From: Xanthostigma xanthostigma
Taxonomy: Eukaryota; Arthropoda; Insecta; Raphidioptera; Raphidiidae
Length of the DNA: 64,000 bases
Assembly (NCBI GenBank): GCA_963575645.1
Contig: OY754470.1
Location: 4,472,501-4,536,500, forward strand
Reading direction: 5' to 3'
In this document: positions 53,371 to 63,360 of the stretch, in pieces
Layout of the letters: every line of letters begins with the position of its first letter
Position numbering within the stretch: position 1 is the first letter of the stretch
Made by a program: the position numbers and the translations under genes
The notes under the pieces: model-generated
What the model was told of the DNA's origin: nothing
What the model saw: only the letters and a program-made list of their open reading frames with translations
Databases searched by the model: none

Positions 53371-53627
53371 CTACTCGATTGGAGCGACCGTCGTGATTGC
53401 GGTGACATGGAACAACATACGTTACTTTGGAACGTAGTTGCTTCTTGTCAGATCACAGTGATCATTTTAGACGGCTGATCACGCCGAATGCCGCCCGACC
53501 GAACAAACACTCGATAGGACGTTCCTACTCGGTTGGAGCGACCGTCGTGATTGCGGTGACATGGAACAACATACGTTACTTTGGAACGTAGTTACCTCTT
53601 GTCAGATCACAGTGATCATTTTAGACG
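53371..53627 (+). repeat. 104-bp direct repeat, period 153, with GATCACAGTGATC
   Basis: CTACTCGATTGGAGCGACCG to ATCATTTTAGACG occurs at 53371 and 53524 with only a few differences. Each unit ends in the palindrome GATCACAGTGATC and contains TACGTT...AACGTA. The element boundaries are uncertain; similar palindromes lie at 53288 and 53634. Confidence 0.85.
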
Positions 53628-53668
53628 ATTGGCCACAGTGATTGTTCACATACATAAATTTGGAAATT

Positions 53669-53915
53669 TAGATGAAAATGAGAAGAAATCTTTTCCAAAA
53701 AAAATTTATTTTTAATTTGAGCGCCTTCGGACAATTAGTCCATCTTCAGAATTGTTTTTTTATAAAAATCATTAAAATTATCATAAAATATCATTTATTA
53801 TGATAATTTTAATGATTTTTATAAAAAAACAATTCTGAAGATGGGCTAATTGTCTGAAGGCGCTCAAATTAAAAATAAAAATTTTTTGGAAAAGATTTCT
53901 TCTCATTTTCATCTA
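53669..53915. repeat. Long palindrome, about 118-nt arms
   Basis: TAGATGAAAATGAGAAGAAA through TTTGAGCGCC, TTCAGAATTG and TTTAATGATTTT meets its complement around 53792. On the minus strand of the left arm, CTGAAGATGGACTAATTGTC then CGAAGGCGC fits a CTGAnGA-stem-GAA core with an exact GGAC/GTCC stem. Two inverted copies of the same repeat end. Confidence 0.9.
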
Positions 53916-54511
53916 GTATAATAAACTAGTCTTTCCCAGGAAGACAGTAATCATTTGAAATAATCTCATTATTAGAGAATTGTTGGTAATTATTTGTTAT
54001 TGAGTCTTTATAATATATCTACAATCAACAATACTTTCAGTAACTTTGGAAACCATTCAGATATCGATTGTGGTCAACCGACTGTAATTATCAATCTGGA
54101 AATCGAATTTCAACGCTATCGAGGATAATTGATTTTTTGGACCGTAATTTTTAGGACCATAGATGCAGCCCCTTTTCAAATTTTTACGCTTAAGATTCCT
54201 TGTATTATTCTTGGGTTCCTAGGGTACTTCATGCCGAATTTCAACTTTCTAACTCTCCGGAAAGTAAACAAAAAAAGATGTCGTGGATTATATTTTTTTG
54301 ATTGGTGTTTGGTGTACTTAACAAAATGAAGGTTTTCAGACTGTTTTTCATTTTGGCAAGAGTGGAAATTGTTGATTTCAGAAATCACAGGTACTATGGT
54401 CGGATCTTTTTTTAAGAAATACATTTTTACAAATACATTTCATGAAACATTCAGTTACACCTGCTGTAGGCTGTCCTGAGTACAATTTTTTTACCAGCTC
54501 ATTCCTTAACT
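53916..54511. other. Intergenic, nothing firmly recognised
   Basis: 54430-54511 may include more of the LINE fragment that follows, in other frames. Otherwise unassigned. Confidence 0.4.
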
Positions 54512-54667
54512 TCCTTTGAGGGTGTTGCACTTTACAACTGTTTAAAATTATACAACACTCTTCCAACTAAAATAAAGAACATTGAGCCCCTGCCTCGTTT
54601 CAAGGAAGTTCTAGGGAATGAACTGGTAAACAAAAAATTTTACAAATTAAATGATTTTATAGTGTAA
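54512..54667 (+). pseudogene. LINE ORF2 C-terminal fragment
   Basis: The frame reads SFEGVALYNCLKLYNTLPTK, then IKNIEPLPRFKEVLGNELVN and KKFYKLNDFIV before the stop. The LYN.LP..IK....FK..L......FY...DF pattern is the tail of Jockey/CR1-type LINE polyproteins, comparable to the fragment at 31631. It is 52 residues long. The 3' UTR ends in an (ATT)n run at 54716-54735. Dead copy. Confidence 0.7.
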
Positions 54668-55089
54668 ACAATTGTAAATGACATGTTACAAACTTATTGT
54701 CAATTGTAACGAAATATATTATTATTATTATTATAGCGTAAGTTTGTAGCTTTTTCACATCCTTAGAACCATGAGCCAAAGAGACAGAAAGGATAAGAGC
54801 TAACATTGTGTGCGCACAAGGGTGGCTAATTAGCATGTGAACACAGGTCGACGTTCCCTCACGATGTTTTAGTATAGAGCACCAAACACGATGAGTCTCT
54901 CCTCTCTCACTGGGGTTAATGGGCCGTACCGTACCCCACCTGCCTGTCTTCTCTCTACCTGTCTACATACAGTCAAGTCTTCGTCGACTACAACACTGGA
55001 TAAATCAGATATCTAACAATTATATTATTTATTCATGATGTTTCTTCCTGAGAACAACTCGGCGTAATAGGTAGCGTGCTGGACTTCCG
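54668..55089. other. LINE 3' UTR, then unassigned sequence
   Basis: The UTR and (ATT)n tail end near 54735. 54736-55089 is GC-richer and has no recognised gene. Confidence 0.45.
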
Positions 55090-55470
55090 AATTCAATTCA
55101 ATTCAAACTTTATTAGTCAAAACACAACTAAAATTGTACAGACATTGTCAATAGAAAAGTGATACAGAAATATAGAAATGATACAGAATTACAGTAAATT
55201 TTGATATACTTATTTTTTTGAAACTTTGTGTCATATTGCACATGTAATAATATTCGTCAAAACTGTAAAATGGTTCTAAGATCATTTGCTTAGTGAATTT
55301 TTTGAAATATTTAAAGGAAAGTCCTTTTATTTTCTCCGGTAAAAAGGTAAAAAGTTTATGTCCCATGAAGTCTGGGCTTTGCTGACAAATTTTTAAGCGG
55401 TGATACATCACAGGAACTACATTTTTGCTTCTGGTATCATAGTCATGATGATCGGCACTGGTTGATAAAT
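55090..55470 (-). pseudogene. LINE ORF2 C-terminus and 3' UTR, reverse
   Basis: Minus strand from about 55467: HHDYDTRSKNVVPVMYHRLK, then QQSPDFMGHKLFTFLPEKIK and ILEPFYSFDEYYYM, with a stop at 55148. The NYNTR-like, P..R, G.KL...LP..IK and FYS.DEYY motifs are the conserved LINE C-terminus. It is followed on the minus strand by the UTR (TTTGACTAATAAAGTTTG) and GAATTGAATT pentamer repeats, a usual 3' tail. The reverse transcriptase is missing. The upstream side is cut by the Helitron end at 55470. Confidence 0.8.
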
Positions 55471-55605
55471 CTATACTTCTATACTAATATATAAAGCTGA
55501 AGAGTTTGTTTGTTTGAACGCGCTAATCTCAGGAACTACTGGTTCAAATTGAAAAAATCAGCAAGGAATCTAGCAGCATTTCTAGCCTCGTGTGCAGCGG
55601 CCTTT
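55470..55605 (+). mobile_element. Helitron 5' end fused to a family B MITE 3' end
   Basis: TCTATACTTCTATACTAATA to GGTTCAAATTGAAAAAA is the Helitron 5' terminus. At 55558 it passes straight into TCAGCAAGGAATCTAGCAGC and GTGTGCAGCGGCCT, the right end of the B MITE, followed by TTA. Either a B element lost its left part together with the Helitron 3' part, or a capture occurred. Confidence 0.75.
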
Positions 55606-57736
55606 ACTAAGCGTAATGAAAATTATTATTGTTAATAATAACAATGGAACATTCAGGAAATATATTCGCTACCTACACGGATAACTGACTTTTGAGAAAG
55701 GCTGTAGGTACAGTTAGCTGAGTTTGAACTATTATTCATTGTTTTGTTTTTCTTTCATTATTTTTATCTTTTCTTGTCTAATTCCGGATAGTTCCGCTGC
55801 TGTACAAGAATATAGTTTGCCTTGCTTCTAATCTAGCTATACATTTCTCCCTTTAGTCTTACACGATGTATGTTTATACTCTCTATATGAGGTACAACAA
55901 ATACTTAATGCTACAAAATCTTTTGATGTGAAACATCTAGTGGCGCGTTTCGTTGGGAGTAAAGTCGTCCAATTGGCGCGATACTGTTATGGAACGACGT
56001 TTCGCTTGTGTGCTTGTTGACGGTGACATCCAGATGACAGGGATGTCTGACACCTCGAATATGTCGAACATATTCGAGATGTCAGACATTTGAATTGGTT
56101 CATGTTATTTATCAAAGAACATTATTATAGCGTTTTGGTTGAAGTTTTTAAGCTATCCAATTAAAAAATAAACAGTATCTATAAATTTTTTACATGTCGT
56201 CAAAACGACATCTTTCGAAAAATTTAGAGGGAAAACGCCCCAAAATCAAGAACAGTCATAGAGGAAATAGGTGTCAGACTAGGTCTAATGAAGCCATATA
56301 CAAAGTTTGGGGAGAGTATGTATCAGTAAAATTTTTGCCGACGGGTACTCTGGCTATCTAATCAGACGTTAATCAAAGATTTCAATTTTACAGTTACATT
56401 TGGCAAGCTTTTCATGTTTCACATTTGCCAAGCACCCCACGACGGCTCCTAATTTTTTTCAAACTTCAACTGAATTTAATTATCCAATTTGTAGTTCTAA
56501 GGTCCACTTATATTGGTGCAATAATTGTCAAAAAATTTCGTATGGGTGTTTTTGATTTTGCTCAAAATTAAAATTTTTGTAAAATTATTTAAGAATAAAT
56601 TTCTTGCCTTTTCATCTTCGTCACTTTAGTTATGGTAAATGGAAAACGAAAATAAATTTTTACAATTTTATTTTGAAACTGTGAAACCGAACGAGAGGAA
56701 CGCTCATGTGTCGAATATGATTCGAGTACTTTTCGATTTTCGTACTCGTATATTCTCATTACATAAAGTTTATTCCGCGAAAGTTTTTGAGCCGGTCGAT
56801 AAAGAAGATTACTTCTTCAGCACGTACGCTCCACAAGCGTCTGCATACATTATACTTGCAATTATTTCTAACTGGGAACAGATTACCAACACAACGTTCT
56901 CTAACAAACCTGTGTGCAGTTCTGTTCGTTATTCAACGCCGCTAAGGTTGACCAGTACACGCAAATATTTCTAAAGAAAATAGTAAGTTGTGAGTCAGTT
57001 TCCGTTATTGCCTATTCCAGTCAAAATAGACAAAAACAAATAGAGCTAGATTTACAATAATTCGCATAGAGTTGAAAATTGGTACATGTCTCAGGTACAC
57101 TATTATAAATGAAATATCGAAAGTCTCTATCGATCCTATGTCTGCTTAAAAATGTATTCAAGGTCAAGTGTCAAAAGTATCGATTTTTGCACTTGTTTCG
57201 TAAACGGTAAATGTTATCGAAAAATAGGTCAGACAAAAGTTGTAGATCGTGTAATTTTCTACAAAAATTGTACTCATACTTTTTTTCCTACGAGTCAGTA
57301 TTCTTGAGATATCGGATTCTAAAAGTTAAAGAAGTCGTATTCTACATAATATGCACACATTTCTGCACCATCTGTGAGGTAGTGTACTTGGCGCTTTTTT
57401 TTAACGTTGTTTCCCCGATAGGCATACTCCAGGATCTTACGTGATTCGGTTTTATTAGAGAATATTCTATTAATTAATAAAATATACTATTGGTAATAAT
57501 TAAAGTGGAACGAATTATTGTCTATTTCGGGAAAATTTTAGTCTGATTGATAATATTCAAATTCTGCTTCACAGTAATATCTTCTTCTCTTTCTTATTTG
57601 TACCGCAGTTGTTGAGCGTCTAGAATTCACAATCTGTATCGATTTAAGAAATAAGTTCAAAAATGTGAAACGGCCTTATTACTGGAACAAGATAGATTAT
57701 TATAAATTAACTTTGAATAATCTGCATTGTGTATAA
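55606..57736. other. Intergenic with one hairpin and a family K scrap
   Basis: A 2-kb stretch without a supported gene. The hairpin at 56043-56089 and TCTAATCAGACGTTAATCAA at 56358 (family K) lie in it. The 111-codon ORF at 56639-56974 is the longest here, but shows no domain, no splice context and no repeat in the window. Confidence 0.45.
56043..56089. repeat. 47-nt hairpin, near-perfect
   Basis: ATGTCTGACA and CTCGAATATGT pair with ACATATTCGAG and TGTCAGACAT around a CGA loop, with one mismatch. Confidence 0.88.
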
Positions 57737-58216
57737 TCTAAATATATAAAAGGAAACCGTGACTGACTGATGGACTAACTGACTGACTGATCTATCAACG
57801 CACAGCTCAAACCACTGGACGGATTGGGCTGAAATTTGGCACACAAATAGTTATTATGACGTAAGCATCCGCTAAGAACGGATTTTTGAAAATTCAACCC
57901 CTAAAAGGGTGTAATGGGGGTTCAAAATTTGCATGGAGAAATCATATAAGATAGTCCAGTAAACAAATAAATTAATATGTGTTTCATGCTTTTTCAAAAA
58001 TAACTCTTTCAGAGGGTGAAAAGAGGCAAATAGTTTAAAAATCAATATGGGTGTCATTTTCATTCAAGGTTTGTTAGGACGTTGGTATAGCGTGAATGTT
58101 ATCAATTTTGAAATTTATTAGGGGGGTCTACGTCGAGAAAGGAGTAACTATGCCAAATAATGGGAATGCATCCATGTTTCGTCTCAATCGCGTGCGAAGT
58201 CGCGGGTAACGGCTAG
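57737..58216 (+). mobile_element. Helitron-type non-autonomous element
   Basis: Starts TCTAAATATATAAAAGGAAA after an A, contains (GACT)n-like GACTGACTGATGGACTAACT and GGACGGATTGGGCTGAAATT. It ends GCGTGCGAAGTCGCGGGTAA and CGGCTAG before a T. 480 bp, a different family from the 32133 type. Confidence 0.75.
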
Positions 58217-58685
58217 TAATATTATACGATAATATATTGGAATTAACTAAAGCGAATTATGCAGGACAGTAAGTTTAAACCTTGTTACAATAAGATAGGT
58301 CGAAAAGGTATCCGAGGTAGATGTGTATGTCTATATGTTTGGTATATTTACTCTTTAATTAGGAACTAGTATCTTGTGCACACTCCCCCCTCCCCCGAAG
58401 GCAAATAGTTCCCTCGACTGTGAAAGCTTAGTCGTCAAATTAAGTCACTTAATTGACTTTCATAGCCGCTTGTCTTGCTCATTTTGTCGCATTATGGAAA
58501 TATGTTATAGTGAATATCATCTCAGAAATATTACGTAGAAGCCATTTCAAAATCGTTGAAATTATAACATCTATGTTGTGTTGACAAAAAAATCACAGAA
58601 GAGCATACTACGACCGAGTAGAGAACACGAGCTCGCTGACCATAAAAGACGGAAGTACCACACTTGTAGACACACTTACCTTTGA
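58217..58685. other. Intergenic, nothing recognised
   Basis: No gene or bounded repeat; a C-rich run lies at 58385. Confidence 0.5.
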
Positions 58686-58852
58686 GTAGTCTAGAAGGAC
58701 ACTTCGCCCGCTACCACATCGCCTTTGATAATGTCTATCGCAGTCGTAGACGAAACGTCAGGTAGAAATACCAATGGACTACGGCATACAAGCCCAGAAA
58801 CCAAGAAGATTTGGATCAACACCGGCCGTGAAAGCCTACACACTTGGATATT
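58686..58852 (+). repeat. Family I repeat, copy 3
   Basis: Collinear with 30940-31090. The TTTGATAATGTCTATCGCAG then TCGTAGACGAAACGTCAGG part forms an exact GTCTA/TAGAC stem followed by GAAACGTC. Confidence 0.8.
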
Positions 58853-59352
58853 TAATGTTCGTTCAACAAAAAGTACTGTTACTCGAGAGAAATTGACAAT
58901 TACTACTCGAGGTTGAAAATTATACAGTTGTCTCGTTGTGATGAAAAATATCAATGTAAACAGTAGATCTCTACATGAATAGAGTATGAACTAGTAGTTT
59001 AGAAACAATTTATAACTGAATAAATGAACAGCTATCAGAAGAGTTTGGGATGTTTATTAATTATTTAGACCTAGAAGTATAATTTAATTTTAGTGACAAT
59101 GTAAAATCAGGTTTAGTTCAAAACAAGCGGAGACCCAGCGTTGAGAATTCTGCATTCTCTCTCTTTTACCGTGTATACCGTATGGCTGAAGTGAAGTGCA
59201 ATATAAGAAATTGAATGTTATCTATGTTACGGTCTATACCCGAATTCAGTCAATGACCGAAATAAATGCGCAAGACTATTATTTTGACCAACGAATATTA
59301 CCCAAACCCGAAATCTTGCATTCAAACAGGTATTGAGTATTATAAAATGAGC
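58853..59352. other. Intergenic, nothing recognised
   Basis: No gene or shared repeat noticed. Confidence 0.5.
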
Positions 59353-59425
59353 AAAACTAGTTTTGCGCTTTTTCAATTGGACAAAACTGGTTTTGTCCAT
59401 TTCTGCACGGATAAAACTAGTATGG
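59353..59425. repeat. Palindromes at exact 30-bp spacing
   Basis: AAAACTAGTTTTG (59353), AAAACTGGTTTTG (59383) and AAAACTAGTATGG (59413) are 30 bp apart with related spacers. GAACTAGTACTG (59798) and GAACTTGTTTTG (59828) repeat the 30-bp spacing further on. The 82-codon ORF at 59266-59514 shows the period as a 10-residue repeat, but is otherwise unremarkable. Confidence 0.7.
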
Positions 59426-59861
59426 CATCGGAATCTTCTTTGTGTTTTTTAATTAACTTTTCACGTCAACGATACTTATTATATCAAAGTGATTTATTCT
59501 TTTGTATTGTTTAGCAAACAGAGTTTTTAATTCAGCTTTCAATAAATTTGCTTTCTTAACCTCACTTAGTGTAGTAAGGTAATTATGTTTCGTCATAAAA
59601 TTATGTTTCAGAAGCCTTCAATAGGCGAACTAGTTGAGACTCGAATTCATCTTGCATTTTTACTTAATTTTTACACTGAATATCCCACAATTATATTAAT
59701 TATAACATTCAGGAGAACAATTCAATAGATAGGTACATAGACAAGAACATAACCCTACTTTTGTTCGGGTTCGAACGTTGATTGAATGAAACAAGCAGAA
59801 CTAGTACTGTTCGTTCAAAAATGGACCGAACTTGTTTTGATCAATTGAAAATGAATTCTAT
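59426..59861. other. Intergenic, contains the second palindrome pair
   Basis: Apart from the 59798/59828 pair nothing is recognised. Confidence 0.45.
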
Positions 59862-59967
59862 CAGATGTCGCTACTTGGTACTAAAACTGTTTTTTTTCCT
59901 TCTGAACTAATAGCTTTTAGTAAATTCTATGAGATGTCGCTACATGTTACTAAAACAATTTAATTTT
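59862..59967 (-). repeat. Repeat related to the interior of the 29885 element
   Basis: On the minus strand, TTGTTTTAGTAACATGTAGC, GACATCTCATAGAATTTACT and AGCTATTAGTTCAGAA recall 30010-30125. The ATGTCGCTAC word occurs twice, so it is internally duplicated. Confidence 0.65.
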
Positions 59968-60541
59968 ACAAAACAGAAGTAAACGTTTAGGTAGTAATTT
60001 TTTCCCATAAACAATATGATTTTCTTCTGTTTAATTATCATGTAAGTTAACCCTTATCAAGTTGGGTATTATTAGAATCTGAATTTTCAAATAGCGAGAC
60101 GGGGTTTCGTTATGTTTTGTCTCATTTTGGACTTGAGTCTTTCTCCTTTAGATAATTGCGATGCTTCATGTAACATTATATTGTCATCATGCTGTTTACG
60201 GCTGTTCAGCTTGCCAACAAACTTCTGAATGTTCCACTGAGATAGACCGTTATGTTTTGTGCACACAACAATCTCTTTAATCGAAATTATAGTATCGTTC
60301 AAAAGTTGCTTATCAATTATAGAGCGCGGGTGAGTTAGTTTAGTGATGACACGAAAAAGCGACATGATAGTGTAGCATGTTACATTAACTTTCTTGTAAC
60401 ATTGTCAAAATTAGTTTTCTTTAGCTACGCTGGAAAAATCAATGTTGTTATTATTTTGGAAAAATTTAATTGATTAATTTATTCTATAGAGAAATCATTA
60501 ATTTACTAATTATTTATAATTCACTTAAAGCGTTTTATTTT
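59968..60541. other. Intergenic; one lysine-rich ORF not called
   Basis: The minus ORF at 60087-60365 (92 codons) has a plausible protein-like composition, but no recognised motif, no paralogue here and no regulatory support. Confidence 0.4.
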
Positions 60542-60745
60542 TTGACGTGATAACGTCTTATAAATTGATGAAACACCGGCTGCATGCACGAAAAAGTGTC
60601 ACGTTCCGAAATGTATCACGTTCCGCGCACGATCGGCCCAAGTTTGACAGCTACTAAAATTTAGGTTATGTATTATTAAATATGATATTCGAGTCAAACT
60701 ATCGTCCGTAAACCGACTTTACAGACAACCATTTTTTTAAGTAAG
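60542..60745 (-). repeat. Family J repeat, uninterrupted copy
   Basis: GACGTGATAACGTCTTATAA, ACACCGGCTGCATGCACGAA and CGTCCGTAAACCGACTTTAC are the reverse complement of the two halves at 33225-33290 and 33815-33895. Confidence 0.75.
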
Positions 60746-62615
60746 AACTTATTAGTGCTTACTTAATGATGTTTTCTCTATAGAAGAAATTAATCGATTA
60801 AATTTTTCCAAAATAATAACAACATTCATTTTTCCACGCACAAACTAACTTGGGGCAAGTACCAACATTGAAAGACATAATAAAACTAACATTTAAAATA
60901 TACAACACCACCTCCACCATATCTACCGTTAACTGCCACCATATTTGAGTGATGTATAGAACAGCTTATTATATTCATTTAAAAATTCCAAAATGTTTGA
61001 TACATGTGTCAATGTTCATTTTCTTAAAAATGCAATAATTAAAATTGAATTAATGTTTGACAAAAATATTTACTGCGAATTTTAATAGAGATTATATTTT
61101 ATAGTAAGTATAATTTGTTGTTTTAGAGCATTTTAGGTGTTATACCAGTGTAAATGAATAATAAAATGAACCTTATATCAAAAATTAAAAAATGACATAT
61201 TATTCCTTTAAAAATTAAAATAATCTATCTTGTATCAGAGGCTTCGTAGGTTCGTGCCTTCCCATTTAGTGTGACGCCTAAGCCCTTAGCGTAAGTAAAA
61301 AGGAACGACTCATGAACACACTGATTTTTTTAAAGGAACGTTATGGTGGGTTAATATTTATTTTATTACTTTTTTTAATATTAAAAACATCGAAAATTAT
61401 GTATAATTTTATTACGAATATTTATATAATAAAAAAGAATAAGAAATCGGAATAAGTTTCTTAAAGTCTTTTTTCAAATAAACATTTATATTTTTTTTGT
61501 GTAAAATTTTTGAGATCAAAGTGTTTTTTTATTCGAACGTAATCCTGATATGTTTACAAGGAAAAACATCGGAATTTTCCAAGAAAACGGTACATGACTT
61601 TTTATAAAAACATCGGCAGTGAGTGTTTTTAAAATGTATCGTCTGAAAGTTTTTGAATAATTTAACTGCGACATTTAGGTTAATGCTGCAGTTTCTCAAT
61701 GCACCGCGTTCCGTGACCCTGCGCGGCGCCTCCATCACCGATTTTTGAATTTTGATTTTTGCGTTGTGACTTGTCGCGGTCGTGCGAGTGTCCGACGCTA
61801 GGTTCCGTCCGGCGTTACGGGACTTCCCCCTACTGTAATAATTCTTTTAGCTCAGTTCGAAATTTTTTTTTAAAGATGCTTCGGCAGCAAGGCCATTAGC
61901 TCCAGGTATAAAATAGGTTGCTGTAAATAACGAGGTTTAATCGATGCTTAAATAGTTCAAAAATTGTGAACGAAAAACGATGAAGTTTACAAACATCCTT
62001 TTCACTTTTCTGATGGAATATCAATGAATTAAGCAAACATTTTCATTGATCAATTTTGACAGTCAGTAACGTAAACGATATTGTAATATAATATTTTATT
62101 TATAGTAATGCGAGGAAACCATCCAACTAATTATAATAATGTTATTGCAGATAATGTGTTTGTTTTAAAAACGCCTGTTGACAGCTGTTTATTTTATTTT
62201 GTTTTCTTCAATAAATTGTTATTATGTAACCCAATAATTGTTATGAAACAAAGCAAAAATACAACTTCCTTATAAAGACGTTTCTTTCAACCGTAAATTT
62301 TATTTGACAGTTCAGTAAATTTGATATGTAGATCTTTTGTAAATTATGTGTAGATAAAGTTAGCTTACTATGTCAGAACTTTGTTATGAAGTGATACAAT
62401 GACATTTTTTTCGCAAGTAACACATGACTTGGTGAATATTTGCTTGAGGCGACTCTCGCACAGTGTTAAACTAATATCGTTTACAATTTTTGACATAAAA
62501 GACATTTTTCAAGTCGATTCAATCTTGTTTTTAAAAGAGAATTTTTTTTATAAAATCTCTGTAAGTTCCTTAGTTTTATTTTTCTGTGTTTATTAAAAAC
62601 TAACATTTTGCGATA
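60746..62615. other. Intergenic, GC-richer patch at 61690-61840
   Basis: A long stretch without a supported gene. 61690-61840 is CpG-rich (GCGCGGCGCC, CGGTCGTGCGAGTG, CGTCCGGCGTTACGGG) and could mark a promoter or an unmethylated patch, but no gene or TATA/initiator layout was recognised. Confidence 0.45.
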
Positions 62616-62863
62616 TCTATACTAATATATTATAAAGCTGAAGAGTTTGTTTGTTTGTTTGAACGCGCTAATCTCAGGAACTACTGGTTCAAATTGAAAA
62701 AAAAAATGGTCCGTCCTACAAAAACTTTTGAACGGTAACTACGATCATAATGAAATTTGGACACAACATTCATCTCGATAAACTAAGATGAATGTGCGTA
62801 CTCATGTTCCTCCCTTCCCCATTCGTTCTTTTACACCCGGGTGAAACCGGACGGGACCGCTAG
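62616..62863 (+). mobile_element. Minimal Helitron, 248 bp
   Basis: A precedes TCTATACTAATATATTATAA; the element ends CCGGGTGAAACCGGACGGG and CGCTAG before a T. It has only the two conserved termini joined together, making it the shortest intact member of the family in the window. Confidence 0.88.
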
Positions 62864-63240
62864 TATGTAAATAAAGAAACTGTTTTTATTACATTGTAAG
62901 CCGATAACATTTCAAACAAAATTACGTAAGTATTTAAAAAAGAGACTCCGTATTTTCCCTATACGCTGCAGAAGTGAAACTAGTGTAATTGTAGAACTCG
63001 CGCCCTGAGGGTTCTGTACCGGTATTTCATAAAAATTAAATTTGTCATGTAATAATTCTATATATAAAATCAGAAATTTATTATTTTCCGATGTTTTCTT
63101 TACTTGTGATATGCAACCTTCTTTCGAGCCAAACAAGATTCTAGGTTAACGGGAAACATTAAAAGTTTTGATAAGTGAGTCAGTATGAAAAAAATTAATC
63201 AAGTGATTTGCAATTCAAAAAACAAAAAAGATAGGTAATT
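62864..63240. other. Intergenic, nothing recognised
   Basis: AT-rich; no gene or bounded repeat. Confidence 0.5.
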
Positions 63241-63309
63241 GCATTGGCAAGAATCGTGCTCATAGCGTCCGCGTGGCAGACGAGCATTCTACCACTGAAC
63301 CACCGGCGC
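63241..63309 (-). tRNA. tRNA-Gly(GCC) pseudogene
   Basis: The minus strand reads GCGCCGGTGGTTCAGTGGTA then GAATGCTCGTCTGCCACGCG, nearly identical to glycine tRNA through the A box and the GCC anticodon loop (CTGCCAC). The T-arm is decayed (CACGATTC in place of GGTTCGATTC), and the acceptor stem pairs at about five of seven positions. 69 nt against the usual 71. Not functional as read. Confidence 0.75.
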
Positions 63310-63360
63310 TCTTGAGAAATTGTTGCTTACACTGCATTACTAAGAGCTGTTTCTATTTTT

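Noticed and set aside
56639..56974. 111-codon plus ORF
   Set aside because: Length is within chance expectation for 64 kb in six frames; no motif, signal peptide or splice context.
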